Source: Piper betle (Eukaryota > Streptophyta > Magnoliopsida > Piperales > Piperaceae). From it: a stretch of DNA of 64,000 bases. Positions within the stretch are counted from its first letter, which is position 1. Each line of letters opens with the position of its first letter. Below are positions 20,726 through 35,479 of the stretch, in pieces. The translations under genes were made by a program, and so were the position numbers. The stretch is from positions 59,415-123,414 of the forward strand of contig JAURVB010014805.1 of the NCBI GenBank assembly GCA_033002965.1. The letters are read 5' to 3'. The notes under the pieces are model-generated. The model was not told the origin of the DNA, ran no database searches, and saw only the letters and a list, made by a program, of their open reading frames with translations.

Positions 20726-22381
20726 GGCGCGCTACAGTGTGCTGCATGAAAATGCAGTGCACTGGCAGCGCAACAAATCCAGGGCGTTGGATGATTCATG
20801 CAAGCGCAACAAATCCGGGCCGTTGGATGAAAATCCAACGGCGGCCTGGATTTTTGTTTTGTTTTTTTACCCTCACCTCCTCCCCTGTTCACGCCGCCCC
20901 CTCGGCGCCGCCCCGCCCCCTCGGCGCCGCCCCGCCCCCGGCCGGCCTCGGCCCCATCCCGCCTCCTCCCGCAGCCCTCGCCCCACCGTCCCCGCTTCCC
21001 CCTGCCCCGTCTGCCGCCGCGCCCCGCCCGCAACCTTCCCCCCTACCTGCCCTGTTTCCCCTGCCCCGTTCGCCGCCGCCGCCCCTTCTGCCGCCTCGCC
21101 CCTGCCCGCAGCCCTCCCCCCCATCTGCCCTGTGTTCCCCCACCCCCGCCCGGTTCCCCCCCCCCCCCCCCCCCCGGCTGCCTGTTTTGCCCTACCCCCG
21201 CCGTGGCCCCGCTCACCCCTGCCCTGTTTCTGCCACCCTCCCCTGCCACCCGTTTCACCCCCACCCCGCCATTGCCCTGCCCGTCGAATGAGCTCCTCCC
21301 CACCATCTGCTGCCCTAGCCACCTCCACGCCGTCGTCACCTGCATCACCGCCGGCGGTGGCGCGACAAAACACACGGGGAAGGAAGGAGCGATGGCAATT
21401 TCATAGTAAAAATTTGACTCGTTCCCGACTCGAGTCAAATTTCACGCCACCCACACCCTGCCCCCTGTCCCCCCACACTCGCCACCCCCTGCCCTCCACC
21501 AGCCCCAAGCCCCCTGCCTCGCCTCCTGGCGCCCCTGACCCCCTCCCTGCCACCCCCTGCCCCCCGCCCCACGCCGTCTCCCCCCGCTGCCCCGTTTCCC
21601 TCCCCCTCTCCGGCCATTTCGCCACAACCGCGCACCGATGTCATATGAAGCACCGCCGATGGTGCCGCGAAAAACAACGAGGGGCGGGCAGGAGGAGAAG
21701 GCGATGGCAATTTCGTAATAAAAATTTGACTCACTCTCGAGTCAATATTACGAAATAAATATTACAAATATTTTTAAAAATAAAATATTATAAAATAAAA
21801 ATTTAACTCGCTCCTGCACGAGTCAATATTACAAAATTGATTTTTAAATTTTTTAAAAAATATAAAACCATAAAATAAAAATTTGACTCGCTCTCGCATG
21901 TGATCTATCCTGACTCGAGTTAATATTATGAAATAAATTTTAAAAAATATAAAATAATTTTGTAATAAAAACTTGACTCGATCCCACATAGAGCCAAATT
22001 TTTATTACAAAATTATTTTATTTATTTAAAATTAATTTTGTAATAAAAACTTGACTCAATTCTGTTAAGGACCGAATCAAATTTTTATTATAAAATTATT
22101 TTATTTTTTAAAAATTTATTTCTTAAAATTGACTCGATTCACGATCGAGTCAAATTTTTATTTATAAATTATTTTATTTTTTTAAAATTTATTTCTTAAT
22201 ATTGGCTTAATTTATGACCGAGTTAAGTTTTTATTACGGAATTATTTTATTTTTTTAAAATTTATTTCGTAATAAAAACATGAGTCGTGACCGAATAAAA
22301 TTTTTATTACTATATTACCATTCATCCAATGGCCGAGAATCGGTGCACTACATTTTCATGCAGCGCACAGCAGCAAATTTG
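20726..22381. mobile_element. second non-coding element in (TA)n with GC-rich core and hairpin repeats
   Basis: The left end begins GGCGCGCTACAGTGTGCTG with a GCTGCATGAAAATGCAG hairpin and a CCGTTGGATGAAAATCCAACGG hairpin. The right end (about 22319-22381) carries the same motifs inverted, more diverged (GTGCACTACATTTTCATGCAG). The core has a C-rich part (20870-21650) and an AT-rich part (21710-22320) of palindromic GACTCG units. No transposase was found. The right (TA)n is followed by (AG)n at 22399-22430. Confidence 0.7.
21395..22320. repeat. GACTCGA hairpin repeat array, copy 1
   Basis: About nine degenerate units occur. Each is a short palindrome of the form TTGACTCG...CGAGTCAA followed by an AT-rich linker containing TACGAAAT or ATTTCGTAAT. 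Examples start near 21408, 21724, 21800, 21968 and 22127. The array matches the longer one at 54044-56010 in motif, spacing and linker. Confidence 0.75.
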
Positions 22382-22434
<53 letters not shown>

Positions 22435-22899
22435 GCTCTTTGCCTGTGCTTAAATTTCTTTCCAGCACTGTGCGGGGAAACACAACTAGCACTAATTGAA
22501 TTCTGCTCAACTCATGTTCCAGGTACTTCCCAAAAGGAATCGACGTCTACTTCGAGAATGTGGGAGGCGCCTTGCTCGACGCCGTTCTACTGAACATGAA
22601 CAACCACGGCCGCATCGCGGTGTGTGGCATGATCTCGCAGTACAACCGAGAGAAGCATGAAGGAGTGCACAACTTGGTAAAAGTGGCTCAAAGGCGAATT
22701 CGGATGCAAGGGTTCATGATAGGAGACTCGTTCCACTTGTACCCTAATTTCATCGAGGACTTGCACCCTCTTCTCAAGCAAGGCAAGATCGTGTATGTTG
22801 AGGACACTGCTGAAGGCCTTGAGAATGCCCCGAAAGCTCATTGGACTCTTCTCTGGAAAGAACTTTGGCAAGCAGGTGGTTGTGGTTGCTAGTAAGTGA

Positions 22900-23538
22900 A
22901 ACAGATAACGATATGGCTTAGAGGGATTGCAACTCTCATTAGACTCTTCTCTTGGATGTTTTCCTTCTATTCACAATTTGTAATAAGATCTCTGATCTTG
23001 AGGTCTACTTCAGGTATAATAGCAACTGCCCAGGAATAATTATGTTGTGTGTGGGCAGTTTTTGAAGATAATACCATCACTAGTAGTGTAATATGCGTAC
23101 GTTTGGTGACTATGCCAGTAACAGCTACAAGGGAAGATACAATATTTCCTTTCTTTGCTTCTTGTCTCTTGGATTCGTTATGGGTATGGATGAAATGTTC
23201 AAGCCACAATGTACCATGAATATCAAACTTCCATACTTTGAAGACCAATGAGATATCTGAAATTTCACTTAAACGACATTGATGCATGGCATCTTCCTTG
23301 GCATTCAATTCAATTCACTCATAAAAGAAACGAACTGGTTCTGACAACCATATCTGCTATCATTTATTCATAAGTTATCACATCTATGACTAGATATTGT
23401 ACATCAATCTATTTTCACGTTAAGCATGAAAAGATGGGAATAAAAAAGATAAACCAGATTCTTTATCCTTACACCAATAGCCAAAAGAGGAGAATAACTC
23501 AGAAACCTTCTGCGCCTGTGTAAGATCTAGTCCGGATA
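22900..23538. other. intergenic stretch between reductase copy 3 and the acetolactate synthase subunit
   Basis: The two genes converge here. The stretch contains both 3' untranslated regions. No other gene was seen. Confidence 0.5.
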
Positions 23539-24951
23539 TTATAGAGGCATTGAAAATCCACGCAGATACTTTGAGTCTACTCCTGATTCGCGTGTGAGAG
23601 CAACACGGCCTGTTCGTGCCACCTACAAGGTTTGCACATTCAGTAACATTACTTTTGAATTGCTACCCCAGAAATAATTTGGACAAGCTTAAGCATTGGT
23701 CAATTTAGAAATAGAACTTATTTATTCAAGTAAATAAATTCAAAAGAGTTTACAACTTATGGAAAAACTGTGTAGCATGCACAACGCAGTTGAAGACATC
23801 ATGTTACAAATATTGCATCAATATCAATAAGTTTACAACTTATTGCCTTCGATGAATCACATTCTATTTACAAGGGCATAAATCATAACAAAGATCAGTT
23901 GCCTAACTGTCTTACTCTGTGATCATACTCCATCAATGAAGTTCTTAAGGCTAGGAATCATTATTGAAATTAGGATCAGTAGAACTCAAGTTTCACAGAG
24001 TTTACTCCATCTTCCATTCTCTAGTTACTGTCCCTTCAAGCTAATTGAATCAAAATAAGTTTTTACACAATCGAGTTCCACAAAATCCAACTCATCTTTT
24101 CCATCTTCAGCATTTACTACCCCTGTAGCTAATTGAATAAGACCTACTCGGTTCCACAAGCTGACGGACTAGATAAATTTATTTATGTATCAGAAAACAA
24201 CCATAATATTCCCTCAAATCTGATAAAGGCAAAAGCAACCCTAATAATGGTTTAACTCACAAACACAAATCCTACATAAAATTTACCTCACATATGCCAT
24301 AAGGCTCTAATAACCTCTGCAATGCAACCATCTTGTCCAAATCTCCTGTCAGCTGTTGAGATGCGAATTGAAAGTAATCATGCCAGTAATAAGCATGAAG
24401 ATTAGCAGAAAAATTAGAATCTAAGGTTAACAAAAAATGAAAAGAATGATTAAAGACTGTCATTAGAACCAAGACATAAAAACGGATATGCATATTAAAA
24501 AAAATTAACAAATGAGTTTTAACTAAATAAAGAGATAATAGCTATTTCAAAGTTGATGCAACTGAGAAAACTTTTAGATTCACGGTTAGATCTCACTTTG
24601 GTAGGAATCACAAAGATGGCCTGAGACCAGGTAAAGAAAACCGTTCCACATGACAGTAACAATAAATACTTTCAAGAATCGTCATACCACACAATAACAA
24701 CAAACAAGTGAAGTCCTTAGCTTAAATGATATAGTGTGACAGAGAGTACTACTTTAAAAATTATAATTAAACAATTAAAGCAATCAAGTTTTACAGCCAT
24801 AGCCGAGCATTGATGTCTTTGATCATTATTATAAGGATACAACGTAATGTCTATGATAAAGATTACTATCAAACAGCATCAAGCAGGTAAATTACATCAT
24901 AATTCATAGCAAATGAACAAGATATAAGTTTCACTCATGAATATATATATG

Positions 24952-25048
<97 letters not shown>

Positions 25049-28000
25049 CTTATTGCTTCACGTTCCTTTTATGGGGAATATCTATAGTATGTGAGTTTAC
25101 CTCCAGTGTGATCGTATGATCAGACACATCAACAGCTTTAGCTCGAAATATGCTAGTTATGTCTGACACATCTCTGCGAGCAGCAGTATTTGCAGCAATT
25201 TTAATTAACATCAGTTCTCTCTCCGCAAATGGCAAATGAGTAAGATCTTGCACCTGAAAAAAAATCACATCTTCACTTTATTAAGCTTTCAAACAAATAC
25301 GCTCAAATGTTCAGAAAGATCATGTTCAGCAATCCACCTCATGGAGTTCAATTAGTTTATAAAGCTGCTGAATTAACTTGCCAATGGATTCATCAGTTCC
25401 AGGAACCACGGTTGTAATACGAGAGATTCCTTCCTTTTCTGCTGGACCTACTGCCAGACTCTGTAAATGAATTATGCAGTTAAGTACAGTTCTTGTCAAA
25501 TGAAATAAAAGGCAACTCAATGCCGATACCTGAATATTATACCCCTTACGAGAAAAAACAGCTGTGACAATATTAAGAACCCCAGGAGCATCATTCACAA
25601 GCATTGACAATGTATGGGAACGGAGGCCAGAAGAGTAGAAAGAGAAAACAGAATAAATGAAGATAAGCTAAGTAATAAGCAAGAAAATATCGTATTGAAG
25701 CAAGGTGACTATTTTCTTGAGTCTTGACAGTTACAAAAATGTGATTTCCAAGTAACATGGAGCAAACATGATTTATTACTCACATCTTCGTCATTAGGAA
25801 CACCCCAGTCAGCATCAAGCACTTGGTTTTCCCACACACTTCCATTAATCTCAACAGGGTAAACATCACCCTAAACATGAGCAAGAATGCAGTCTGAATA
25901 AGCTTGCAATGCAAATAACGTCAAAAAGGATGTATTGCTTGCAAATAGTCAAAGCTCACAACATATATATCAAGAAGTCTACATGGTAACTGCAATATCA
26001 CAGTAAAAAAAAAAATTGCATTTTTAATATCTGTTGACAATAAACGAAACATTTCACGACCAGTGTTATGGCCCCTTTAATAACAGAAATCACAAGCATT
26101 TCCAACAAAAAGTAAAAATATATTGGAGCATCATATTTTGTAGGTAGTAAGTATGCATACTCCTGGAGAAATATCTGTTTCACCTGAAATTGCTTGATCT
26201 CCTGCTCCTACAAAAGACTGAATAGGCATTGTATCTTCAAGATCTGGATACGAGGCTGCAGAAAACCTCCAAAAAGGTGCACTGGCTCCCATTTTTTCCC
26301 GTCTTAGCGCAATCTGTGACAGGTATCCTACTAGTAATGTATTAAAAAATGCATATGAGTATGAACTACAAACTGAACTTTGAGGAGATGACCTTTCCAG
26401 TTCTCGCAATTTCCCTGATTCCAAATTTACTTAGATTTCTTTGCACAGAAAACACCTTTCCTGGATCACCTGTAACCTACATATATGACATTACAACAAA
26501 GCACAGCTTAGAAGAGACAAATGGACATCAATGTCATCCTATTAGACAGTAACTTAGGCCAGCAGTTGAGCTATGTAACCTCAATAGTCAATGAATCTTC
26601 AGAGACATTGACAACTTTAGCTCTGAAAATGTCCACCAATTCCTTGACCTAGTATTAGAATGCATTTGAATCATTGAAGCACAATAAATCAAGTTAACCT
26701 TAGATAAGAAGCACACGCAAACTCAGACAAATAATTATGGCAAGTGTTACTGCTTCATTCTTGGTAGGCTTGACAGAGCACAATTCTATAAACAATAAGC
26801 AACCATATGCATCGTTTAAGCATGAACACATACCTCAGCACGCATGCTAGGATCCACACCCAACTTTATAAGCATCAGCTCTCTTTCTACTTGTGGCTCT
26901 TTTGATAGGTCTTCCACCTGGTTTGAGAATGCAAAACATCCCAACAAGAATTGACAAGAACAAATAACAAAAAACATAAGATCCGTTGCTTTCAGTGAAA
27001 TTGACTTAAGAAATAGATGCAACATAGTACTCTATCCTATATGCATGAGATTAAACATTACACATCAGGAAACAAATAACATAAGAAACAGAATAATTTT
27101 AAGTACCTCCAATATGGATTTTAAAAAATTTTCACTTCATTTCAGATACACAATGAGAATAATGTAAAGTGACATGTAGGTAGTCCACCAGGAAAAACTA
27201 AAGGAAGAAAACTAATGACATTGAAATTACTTTCCACACATCCACAAGCTTATAAAGCTGATCCATAATTTGTTGTAAAGATCTATCAGTTCCGTACACC
27301 ACGATGGTGAAAAGTGCCCTATCTTTGTTCAATCCAACAGCAAGAGATTCAATGTTATATCCTCTACGTGCAAAGACACCAGCAATACGGTTAATCATTC
27401 CACTCTCATCACCAACAAATACTGAAATTGTGTGACGCTTTGTCCTGCATAATAAAAAAACAAAAAATATATAAATAAAAACAAACTTCTTCCAAAAAAA
27501 CTAATAAAGTGAACTATTCAGAAATCTGAAAACATCTCACACATGAAGCAACCAATAACAATCTCAAATTTTCCTAGCTAGTTTTCCTGAGAGGACTGTA
27601 CCGTGAGCATAGTTAAAGTAATCACACAAGACTATTTGCAAGAGAAACAGACAGATCAATGGGGGGACAATTACAACACTTGGGTGAAACAGACACACCA
27701 GGCTTAAAAGGAGAGACAATTACAACATAAGGATTGATAAAACGCTCGCTACCTTGTCCAAAGCACCTATCAGACTAAAAATGCTACGTAGAAGTCTCCA
27801 AAATCCAAAGAATAAAGCTTTCAACAATTCATATAACGGCATGCACTATATCCGAATGCACGTATCAATCTAAAAATGCCGAATCCAAACAAGAACAAGA
27901 CAAAGCACAAACTTTCGACCATTGATGCGCAACCCAATCTTCCAATACTGCATCTAAGATAAAAAAATAATCGCAAATTCACAGAAAAAAACACACACAC

Positions 28001-28659
28001 AAAAAAAGGAGAGAGATCATCTTCGCAAATGAATTTCGGCAATTCATATAACGGTGACCACAGTATCCAATGCACCTAACAATCCAAAATTGACAAATTC
28101 CAAACAAAAAATAGGCCAAAGAACACTCCTTTCATCAATTCATGCAGCCAAACTCCCAATACTCCATCTCCGATAGCAAAATAATCGCAAATTCACAAAC
28201 TTTGCAACAGAAGATGAGCCTATCTATCCGAAAATACCAAATTCCAAACAAAAGCAAGCTAAAGAATACAACTTTCAACAACTCATGCGCACCCAATCGC
28301 CCAATACTACATACCCGATCCAAAAAAAACACAAATTCACAAACTTTTCATCAGAAAATTAACATAAAACTAGAAAATAGCCTTTCACAAGCATACTTGT
28401 TCCGCCCCTTGCGCTCCCCCACGGAGACCCCGCCGCCCCGCTCCGCGCTGCTCGCCGAAACCGCCAGCCTCCGGACCCCGGCACGTCTGGAGGCGGCGCC
28501 GGAGGAGCGGGCTGGACCGGCGAGCTCTGACGCGTCGGAGAAGCGGAGAGAGGCGGCGAAGCCGAGCTTGGAGGTGGCGGCGGAGGAATGCGGCTTCAGG
28601 AGGAGCGATCCGTTGATGGAGGGAGAGGAGGCGGCGGCCATGGCGGCCATGGCGGCCAT
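23539..28659 (-). CDS. AHASS: acetolactate synthase small (regulatory) subunit, chloroplastic
   Basis: The product binds the catalytic subunit of acetolactate synthase in the plastid, raises its activity and confers feedback control by branched-chain amino acids. Twelve exons on the minus strand (high to low): 28397-28659, 27231-27444, 26834-26917, 26580-26648, 26393-26476, 26161-26313, 25784-25870, 25530-25667, 25338-25460, 25101-25253, 24287-24352 and 23539-23622. They total 1518 nt, 505 residues. An Ala/Ser-rich transit peptide starts [14 protein letters not shown]. Two repeats follow, each led by an ACT domain ([20 protein letters not shown] and [14 protein letters not shown]) and a conserved block ending ARTGKIALRRE or [11 protein letters not shown]. 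The internal duplication and length fit plant subunits. Exon 8 lacks a normal acceptor at the expected place; I use the next upstream AG, which keeps the frame and adds 12 residues. Confidence 0.9.
24942..25046. repeat. compound microsatellite (TCTA)n(TA)n
   Basis: About 20 bases of TCTA repeats are followed by more than 60 bases of uninterrupted TA. They lie in intron 10 of the acetolactate synthase subunit gene, about 55 bases from exon 10. Confidence 0.95.
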
Positions 28660-29640
28660 GGCGGCGGTGGCGTTGGTCGGAGTCGGAGTGGGAGAGTAAG
28701 AGAGTAGAAGACGACTGTTGTATTTGTTCTGGTTTTTTGTTTTTTGTTTTTTTTGGTTAAGTAATTAATTGGCACACAAAAAATATAAAATCTACGATAA
28801 AATTTCCCCAAAATTTTTGTTGTTTAGCTTTATTTAATCTTGACAAGAGTTTTATTTTGAGTTTTTGTTCGAGTTAAAGTAAATGTAATTGGGCTTAATA
28901 ATAATAGTTAAATTAAATATAACTGACACAAAATTATTATATTTTATCCATATTACTTAAATATTTAGTTTAATTTTTTGGTGGGAGTTAAAATGGACAT
29001 ACGCTACTTATTGCGTAAAACTATAGGTTGTTCACTTCTAGGATTATGAGTATAAAGTCTAAATGATTGTATGAGCATCCAATAAAGGTTGGGTATGCTA
29101 AATATACAAATGATAGTTTAAGTTATATTAAGTAAAACATTGCCACAAGGGTGGTAAATTCTAGGAGCCCAAACTATATAATTGAATAAACCCTCCTTTG
29201 TTTGTTGTTCAGGGTTCTTTCTCCTTCCCTTTCTTCCAATTCCGATTTGTATTTTTTATATAGAAATCTCTTATCAACAATAAAACAATATTTATTTTGT
29301 ATCATATCGAACAGATTCTTTGGTTCGGAAGAAGCAATATCACTCGAATATTATCAAACTCACTGCAATCTTTTTCTGTTATGGAGGCTAGGAATGCCCG
29401 ATATACAAATAATAACTTCACTTGTGTTAAGCAAAACATGAGTTATCAATCTATATTAGGTACACGTATATAGGTTCTTGCTTATGTTAGCTCATGATTT
29501 TAGTGTCCAATCTAGGTTGTTGTAGCGTTGATTATCCGTTTGGGTTTTTTCAAAGTATCTATTTTACATGCATTATGGGATTTTAGACTACCAGATTGTT
29601 CTTGTGGCCCAAGTTTGATTTGAGTCTCAATTTTTTTATA
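28660..29640. other. upstream region of the acetolactate synthase subunit gene
   Basis: AT-rich with no gene recognised. The part at 29190-29330 (pyrimidine-rich, then CTTATCAACAATAAAACAA) may be an old retroelement remnant, but I found no terminal repeats. Confidence 0.4.
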
Positions 29641-30102
29641 ACAACACGGTCCAAAAGTCCAACGTAATGGGTCCAAGTTATTTTTTAAAAGTAGTTAACA
29701 AAATTAAAGATCTACAGTTTTATTCTCACTTATAAACAAGATCTTATCCTAGTAGGTATTAAATGTGGAACTAAGTCGAAGGATCTTACAATCCACCCAC
29801 CTTAAAAAATTTTGCCCCCAAAATTCTTATACTTGACCGGTTGATAGCATTAGCCCACGACTGTCTTTAGCTCATAACTAGTAGTCTAACTAATGTCTCT
29901 AATCTAATTCACCATCTAACACAGAACTAGGACGTTCTAATACCATTTGTAAGAGCCTAATCCAAAAGTTCAACGTAATAAGCCTAAGTTATTTCTTCAA
30001 AAATAATTAATCAAGTTAAAGATTTATAATTCATTTTCACTTATAAACATGATCTTACCCTAGTAATTGTTAGACATGGAACTAAGTCGAGGGAGATTGT
30101 CA
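29641..30102 (-). mobile_element. TRIM-type miniature LTR retrotransposon
   Basis: Two direct repeats of about 150 bp (29641-29790 and 29948-30102) share long matches such as CTTATAAACAAGATCTTA against CTTATAAACATGATCTTA. On the minus strand the upstream LTR ends GGCTCTTACA and is followed by TGGTATTAGAACG, a near match to the initiator-tRNA-Met primer-binding site. The other LTR begins TGTAAGATCC, directly after a polypurine tract AAGGTGGGTGGA. Only about 157 bases lie between, so it codes for nothing. This is the standard layout of TRIM elements. Confidence 0.8.
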
Positions 30103-31000
30103 TGTAATTGAGTTTAGAGTTTCGAGGCTTATTTAGTTTTCTTGTCTTGATTTTCGTCTATAAATTTATTGTTAGGTTTCGAATCAATTTTCATGGAGTT
30201 TTCCCCATTTTCGTGGAGTTTTCCCCACTCTTTCTGGAAGATTGTCACTATTAGCACCGCCGCCAATTTGCGGTGGCGCTAATGACTCTCTAACCCACCT
30301 CGCAGCCACCTATCGACCCATTCCTGTCATTACCTTTTTTACCTATTTTGACCTATTTTCACCCGTTTTTGAGTAATTTGAGACTCCCTAAATTAATTTA
30401 GATACATATTCACATTATTTGGTATATTTTAATGTTACTAATGTTTTTCTTTATTTATTATTTATTTGTTTATTTATTGATTATTTTATTCATTATTGTT
30501 TATTTTTTGTTATTTGTATATTTGTCGTAATATGATATGCATATTTATATGATCTTTTATTATTATTGATGATGTATTTAATTATTAATATTATTGTATT
30601 CATGTTTATTATATTGTATTCTTGTTATTTAATTATTTATGTATATATTTAATTGCTCGCCTGCATGCTATTATTTGTTCGTTTTAGTCATATATTCATA
30701 TATTTGACGTTTATATTACAATTATTTATGATTAAATTTTATTAATTATTTATTCATTTATCTAATTATTTGTTAATTATTGTTGTATTTATTTAATTAG
30801 TTATCTATTATTTATTCACGTATGTGCTATTATTTACTTGTGTTTAGCCACATACTTTTATAGTATAACTATGTTTTTATTTTATGATTAGTATTATTTA
30901 TTCTTGTGTATTTATTATTTATCTATTTATCTATGAGTTTATTCATTTATTAATTTATTATTTCTTTATTGGTGATTTATTCATTATTATGTCTCGTTTT
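30103..31000. other. AT-rich stretch with TTATT runs
   Basis: Mostly low-complexity TTATTTATT sequence with no gene. It precedes, and may belong to, the LTR-like relic downstream. Confidence 0.4.
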
Positions 31001-32256
31001 ACATGCCAATTGTTTAGTTGTGGATCTGTTTTATATTGTCCTTTTTTGAGCTAATATTATTCTTGATGTGAGCACACATCATGATCATGAATCATATAGA
31101 ATTGTCAGTTTTTGCTTAGCTGTGGGTTCCAATATAGGTTTTGGAGTCCGAGCTAGCCGTAAATGTGTTGTCACGCTTGGAGTTTGCATCATAGGTCCAT
31201 TAGAACTCTACTCAGATTTTTTGCTACATTCCATCAAGGTTTAATTTTTAAATTGTACGACGTGTTCAGTGGATGTTTTATCAAACCCTACTTAATATGG
31301 ACTATCTAGACATATTTTACTTCCATGATTAATAACCCTCAATGAAAAATCCCTCGTGTTGTTTTCGAACTTAGTTTCATCTTACGTTGCCTTTAGACCT
31401 ACTTATATAATCCCCTTCTTAGCAATATATATAGTTTTTATCGAATTTTTAGTAAGGCAAGGGTTGGTGGATTTGACCTTATGTATACCATGAGTAGGCA
31501 AATACGCAGGTTGTAGAAGGTTCTGAATTAGTGAGAGGGATGTTCGATTTTCAAGGAATCTTAACATTTTTACATCTTGAGCTTCCTCACACCCGGAAAA
31601 GCGTGGAGGAGACAGATATTATTATATATAGCGCATGTCCAGGCTTATAGTATCAAAGGGTATTGAAGATAACTGTCTGAGAGTACTCGGTCATTATACT
31701 CTTGGTCAGGCATTATATGTACCAGTTATTGTTGAGAGAGGCATTTGTCGAGATTGATACAACACTAGTTTAGTTCGGGATGCTATCGAGACTATAGCTA
31801 GATGACTCTTGACTAGATGCCCTTTAAGTGTTCCCATGGAGATTATATATAGTTTTCCTTCTTCATGGAAATCAAATCCCACTTTTTAGTTTGTATTAGT
31901 TATTTTCCAGATGAGTAACATTCGTTGCTGACGTTTTTCTTATTATATATGTAGGTCTTGTGTTTCTATGTGTTGGATCGACTTTGATGGAAGGACGAAT
32001 AGTTGTTCCACACACTTGTATTCAACGTGTTGTTGTTTTCTTTAGTTCTTTTGTTTGTGTTTGATGAGTATATATATATAATATAGTTGATTGTTAGTTG
32101 CGCATTTAGTGGTGCCTTCCTTTCTCAAGACGCAAAGAAGGTTGCTTGGGTTTGTTTCTCATACGACTCTTGCATATTTATTGATTTAGACGTGACTAAA
32201 CTTGATCATAACAGTTCTAATCTGTTAGTGAACCAAAATCGGGGTATTACATGTTG
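31001..32256 (+). repeat. LTR-like dispersed repeat, copy B
   Basis: The stretch 31520-32000 matches the reverse complement of about 56700-57210 in order and spacing: CTTCCTCACACC, then CTGAGAGTACTCGG, then GGATGCTA, then an acceptor-like TATATATGTAGGT. It ends GGGGTATTACA, as a gypsy-type LTR would. No protein domains were seen. The left boundary is unclear. Confidence 0.45.
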
Positions 32257-33215
32257 TACTGCAAGGTTGTGATGTATAGCTTTTTTGTTGCTTAAAATGT
32301 GAAAGTTAAGGGGAGAGTTGTATTTTGGTTGCTGTATTTGTTAACTTTTTTGGCATATTTTTTAGCTCATGATATGTAGGAAGTACGGTTGGATTTTACT
32401 TTTCCGGGTGTAATAAATTACTTTGAACTATTATGGTAGGAGGATATTATGTAATTTTATGAGAGCGGGAAAGTTAAAATAGGTTTTTTGTTGTACTAAT
32501 TAGGCTTTTTAATCAAAACTTATTGTGGAGGAAAGACTCGAGGTGTGGTCGAATCTTCTACCGTCGCATTGAGGCAAATTGGTAAATTGCACTACTATTT
32601 TACCACGAAGTAACAAATAGCCTTCCACTTTTGTTTTTTCCGAGTAAAGTGAGAAAGTTAAGGAGATCAAAACTTGTGTTTTTCTTAGCACCGTTAGAGG
32701 TATGCTCGACAACAACATACTCCTTGGACAAATAATTTTAGGAGTCCCGATTTGGGGGTGTTAATCCCTTCCAACTTTTAACTTGTCAACGCAAAAAGTT
32801 GTGCAATTGAACAGAGCAAAATAGAGTGTTACTTTCAAGTCCAAATTTACGTGCAAAATTAATGCCATGCTTCGCCAATCGCAGAGCAACATGAGAAACA
32901 ACGTAGTTTTACTAAGATGGTAGTTGACCCGTCAAAATTCTTCGCGAAGTTGTCTGTAGATTCTAATCCCATGGTAATTCAAAACCATGGAAGCAACAAC
33001 CACCAACTCAATGCTTTAACTCAACGAAATAACTTAATGATAGTCTCAACTGCATAGAAAGAAGGGGAAATCTCTCACAGCAACAAACAAAACAAAAAGC
33101 CTAGCATCCAGACGGGGGAGCCAACATGGAAGATTTGCATATTTGCTTCTCCAGATTACAGAAATTGAAAAAGGAAACAAGGCCAAAATATTTAAATAAT
33201 TTTGTGCTACCTCAC
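32257..33215. other. intergenic stretch downstream of the L5 gene
   Basis: No gene was recognised. The right part probably holds the 3' untranslated region of the L5 gene. Confidence 0.4.
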
Positions 33216-35364
<2,149 letters not shown>

Positions 35365-35440
35365 TTCTGATCGGTTTTGGAGCTCCAACGTGGGTAGCGC
35401 CGGCGGGGAAGGCAAATGCGAGCTCGCGGTTCTTCGTCAG

Positions 35441-35470
35441 GAGTATATAACGAAGCCTAAAACCCTAGGA
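35441..35470 (-). promoter_or_regulatory. TATA box and telo-box of the L5 gene
   Basis: The plus-strand sequence has TATATAA at 35444-35450 (TTATATA on the coding strand) and AAACCCTAG at 35461-35469. AAACCCTA is the telo-box common in plant ribosomal protein and translation-factor promoters. Both lie 80-105 bases upstream of the ATG. Confidence 0.6.
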
Positions 35471-35479
35471 GACGATCCA

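Noticed and set aside
20739..21758. Open frame of 339 codons inside the second GC-rich element
   Set aside because: Compositional artefact in a transposon core; overlapping frames on the other strand are equally open.
28142..28699. Plus-strand frame of 185 codons opposite exon 1 of the acetolactate synthase subunit
   Set aside because: It is the antisense shadow of the transit-peptide exon and intron 1.
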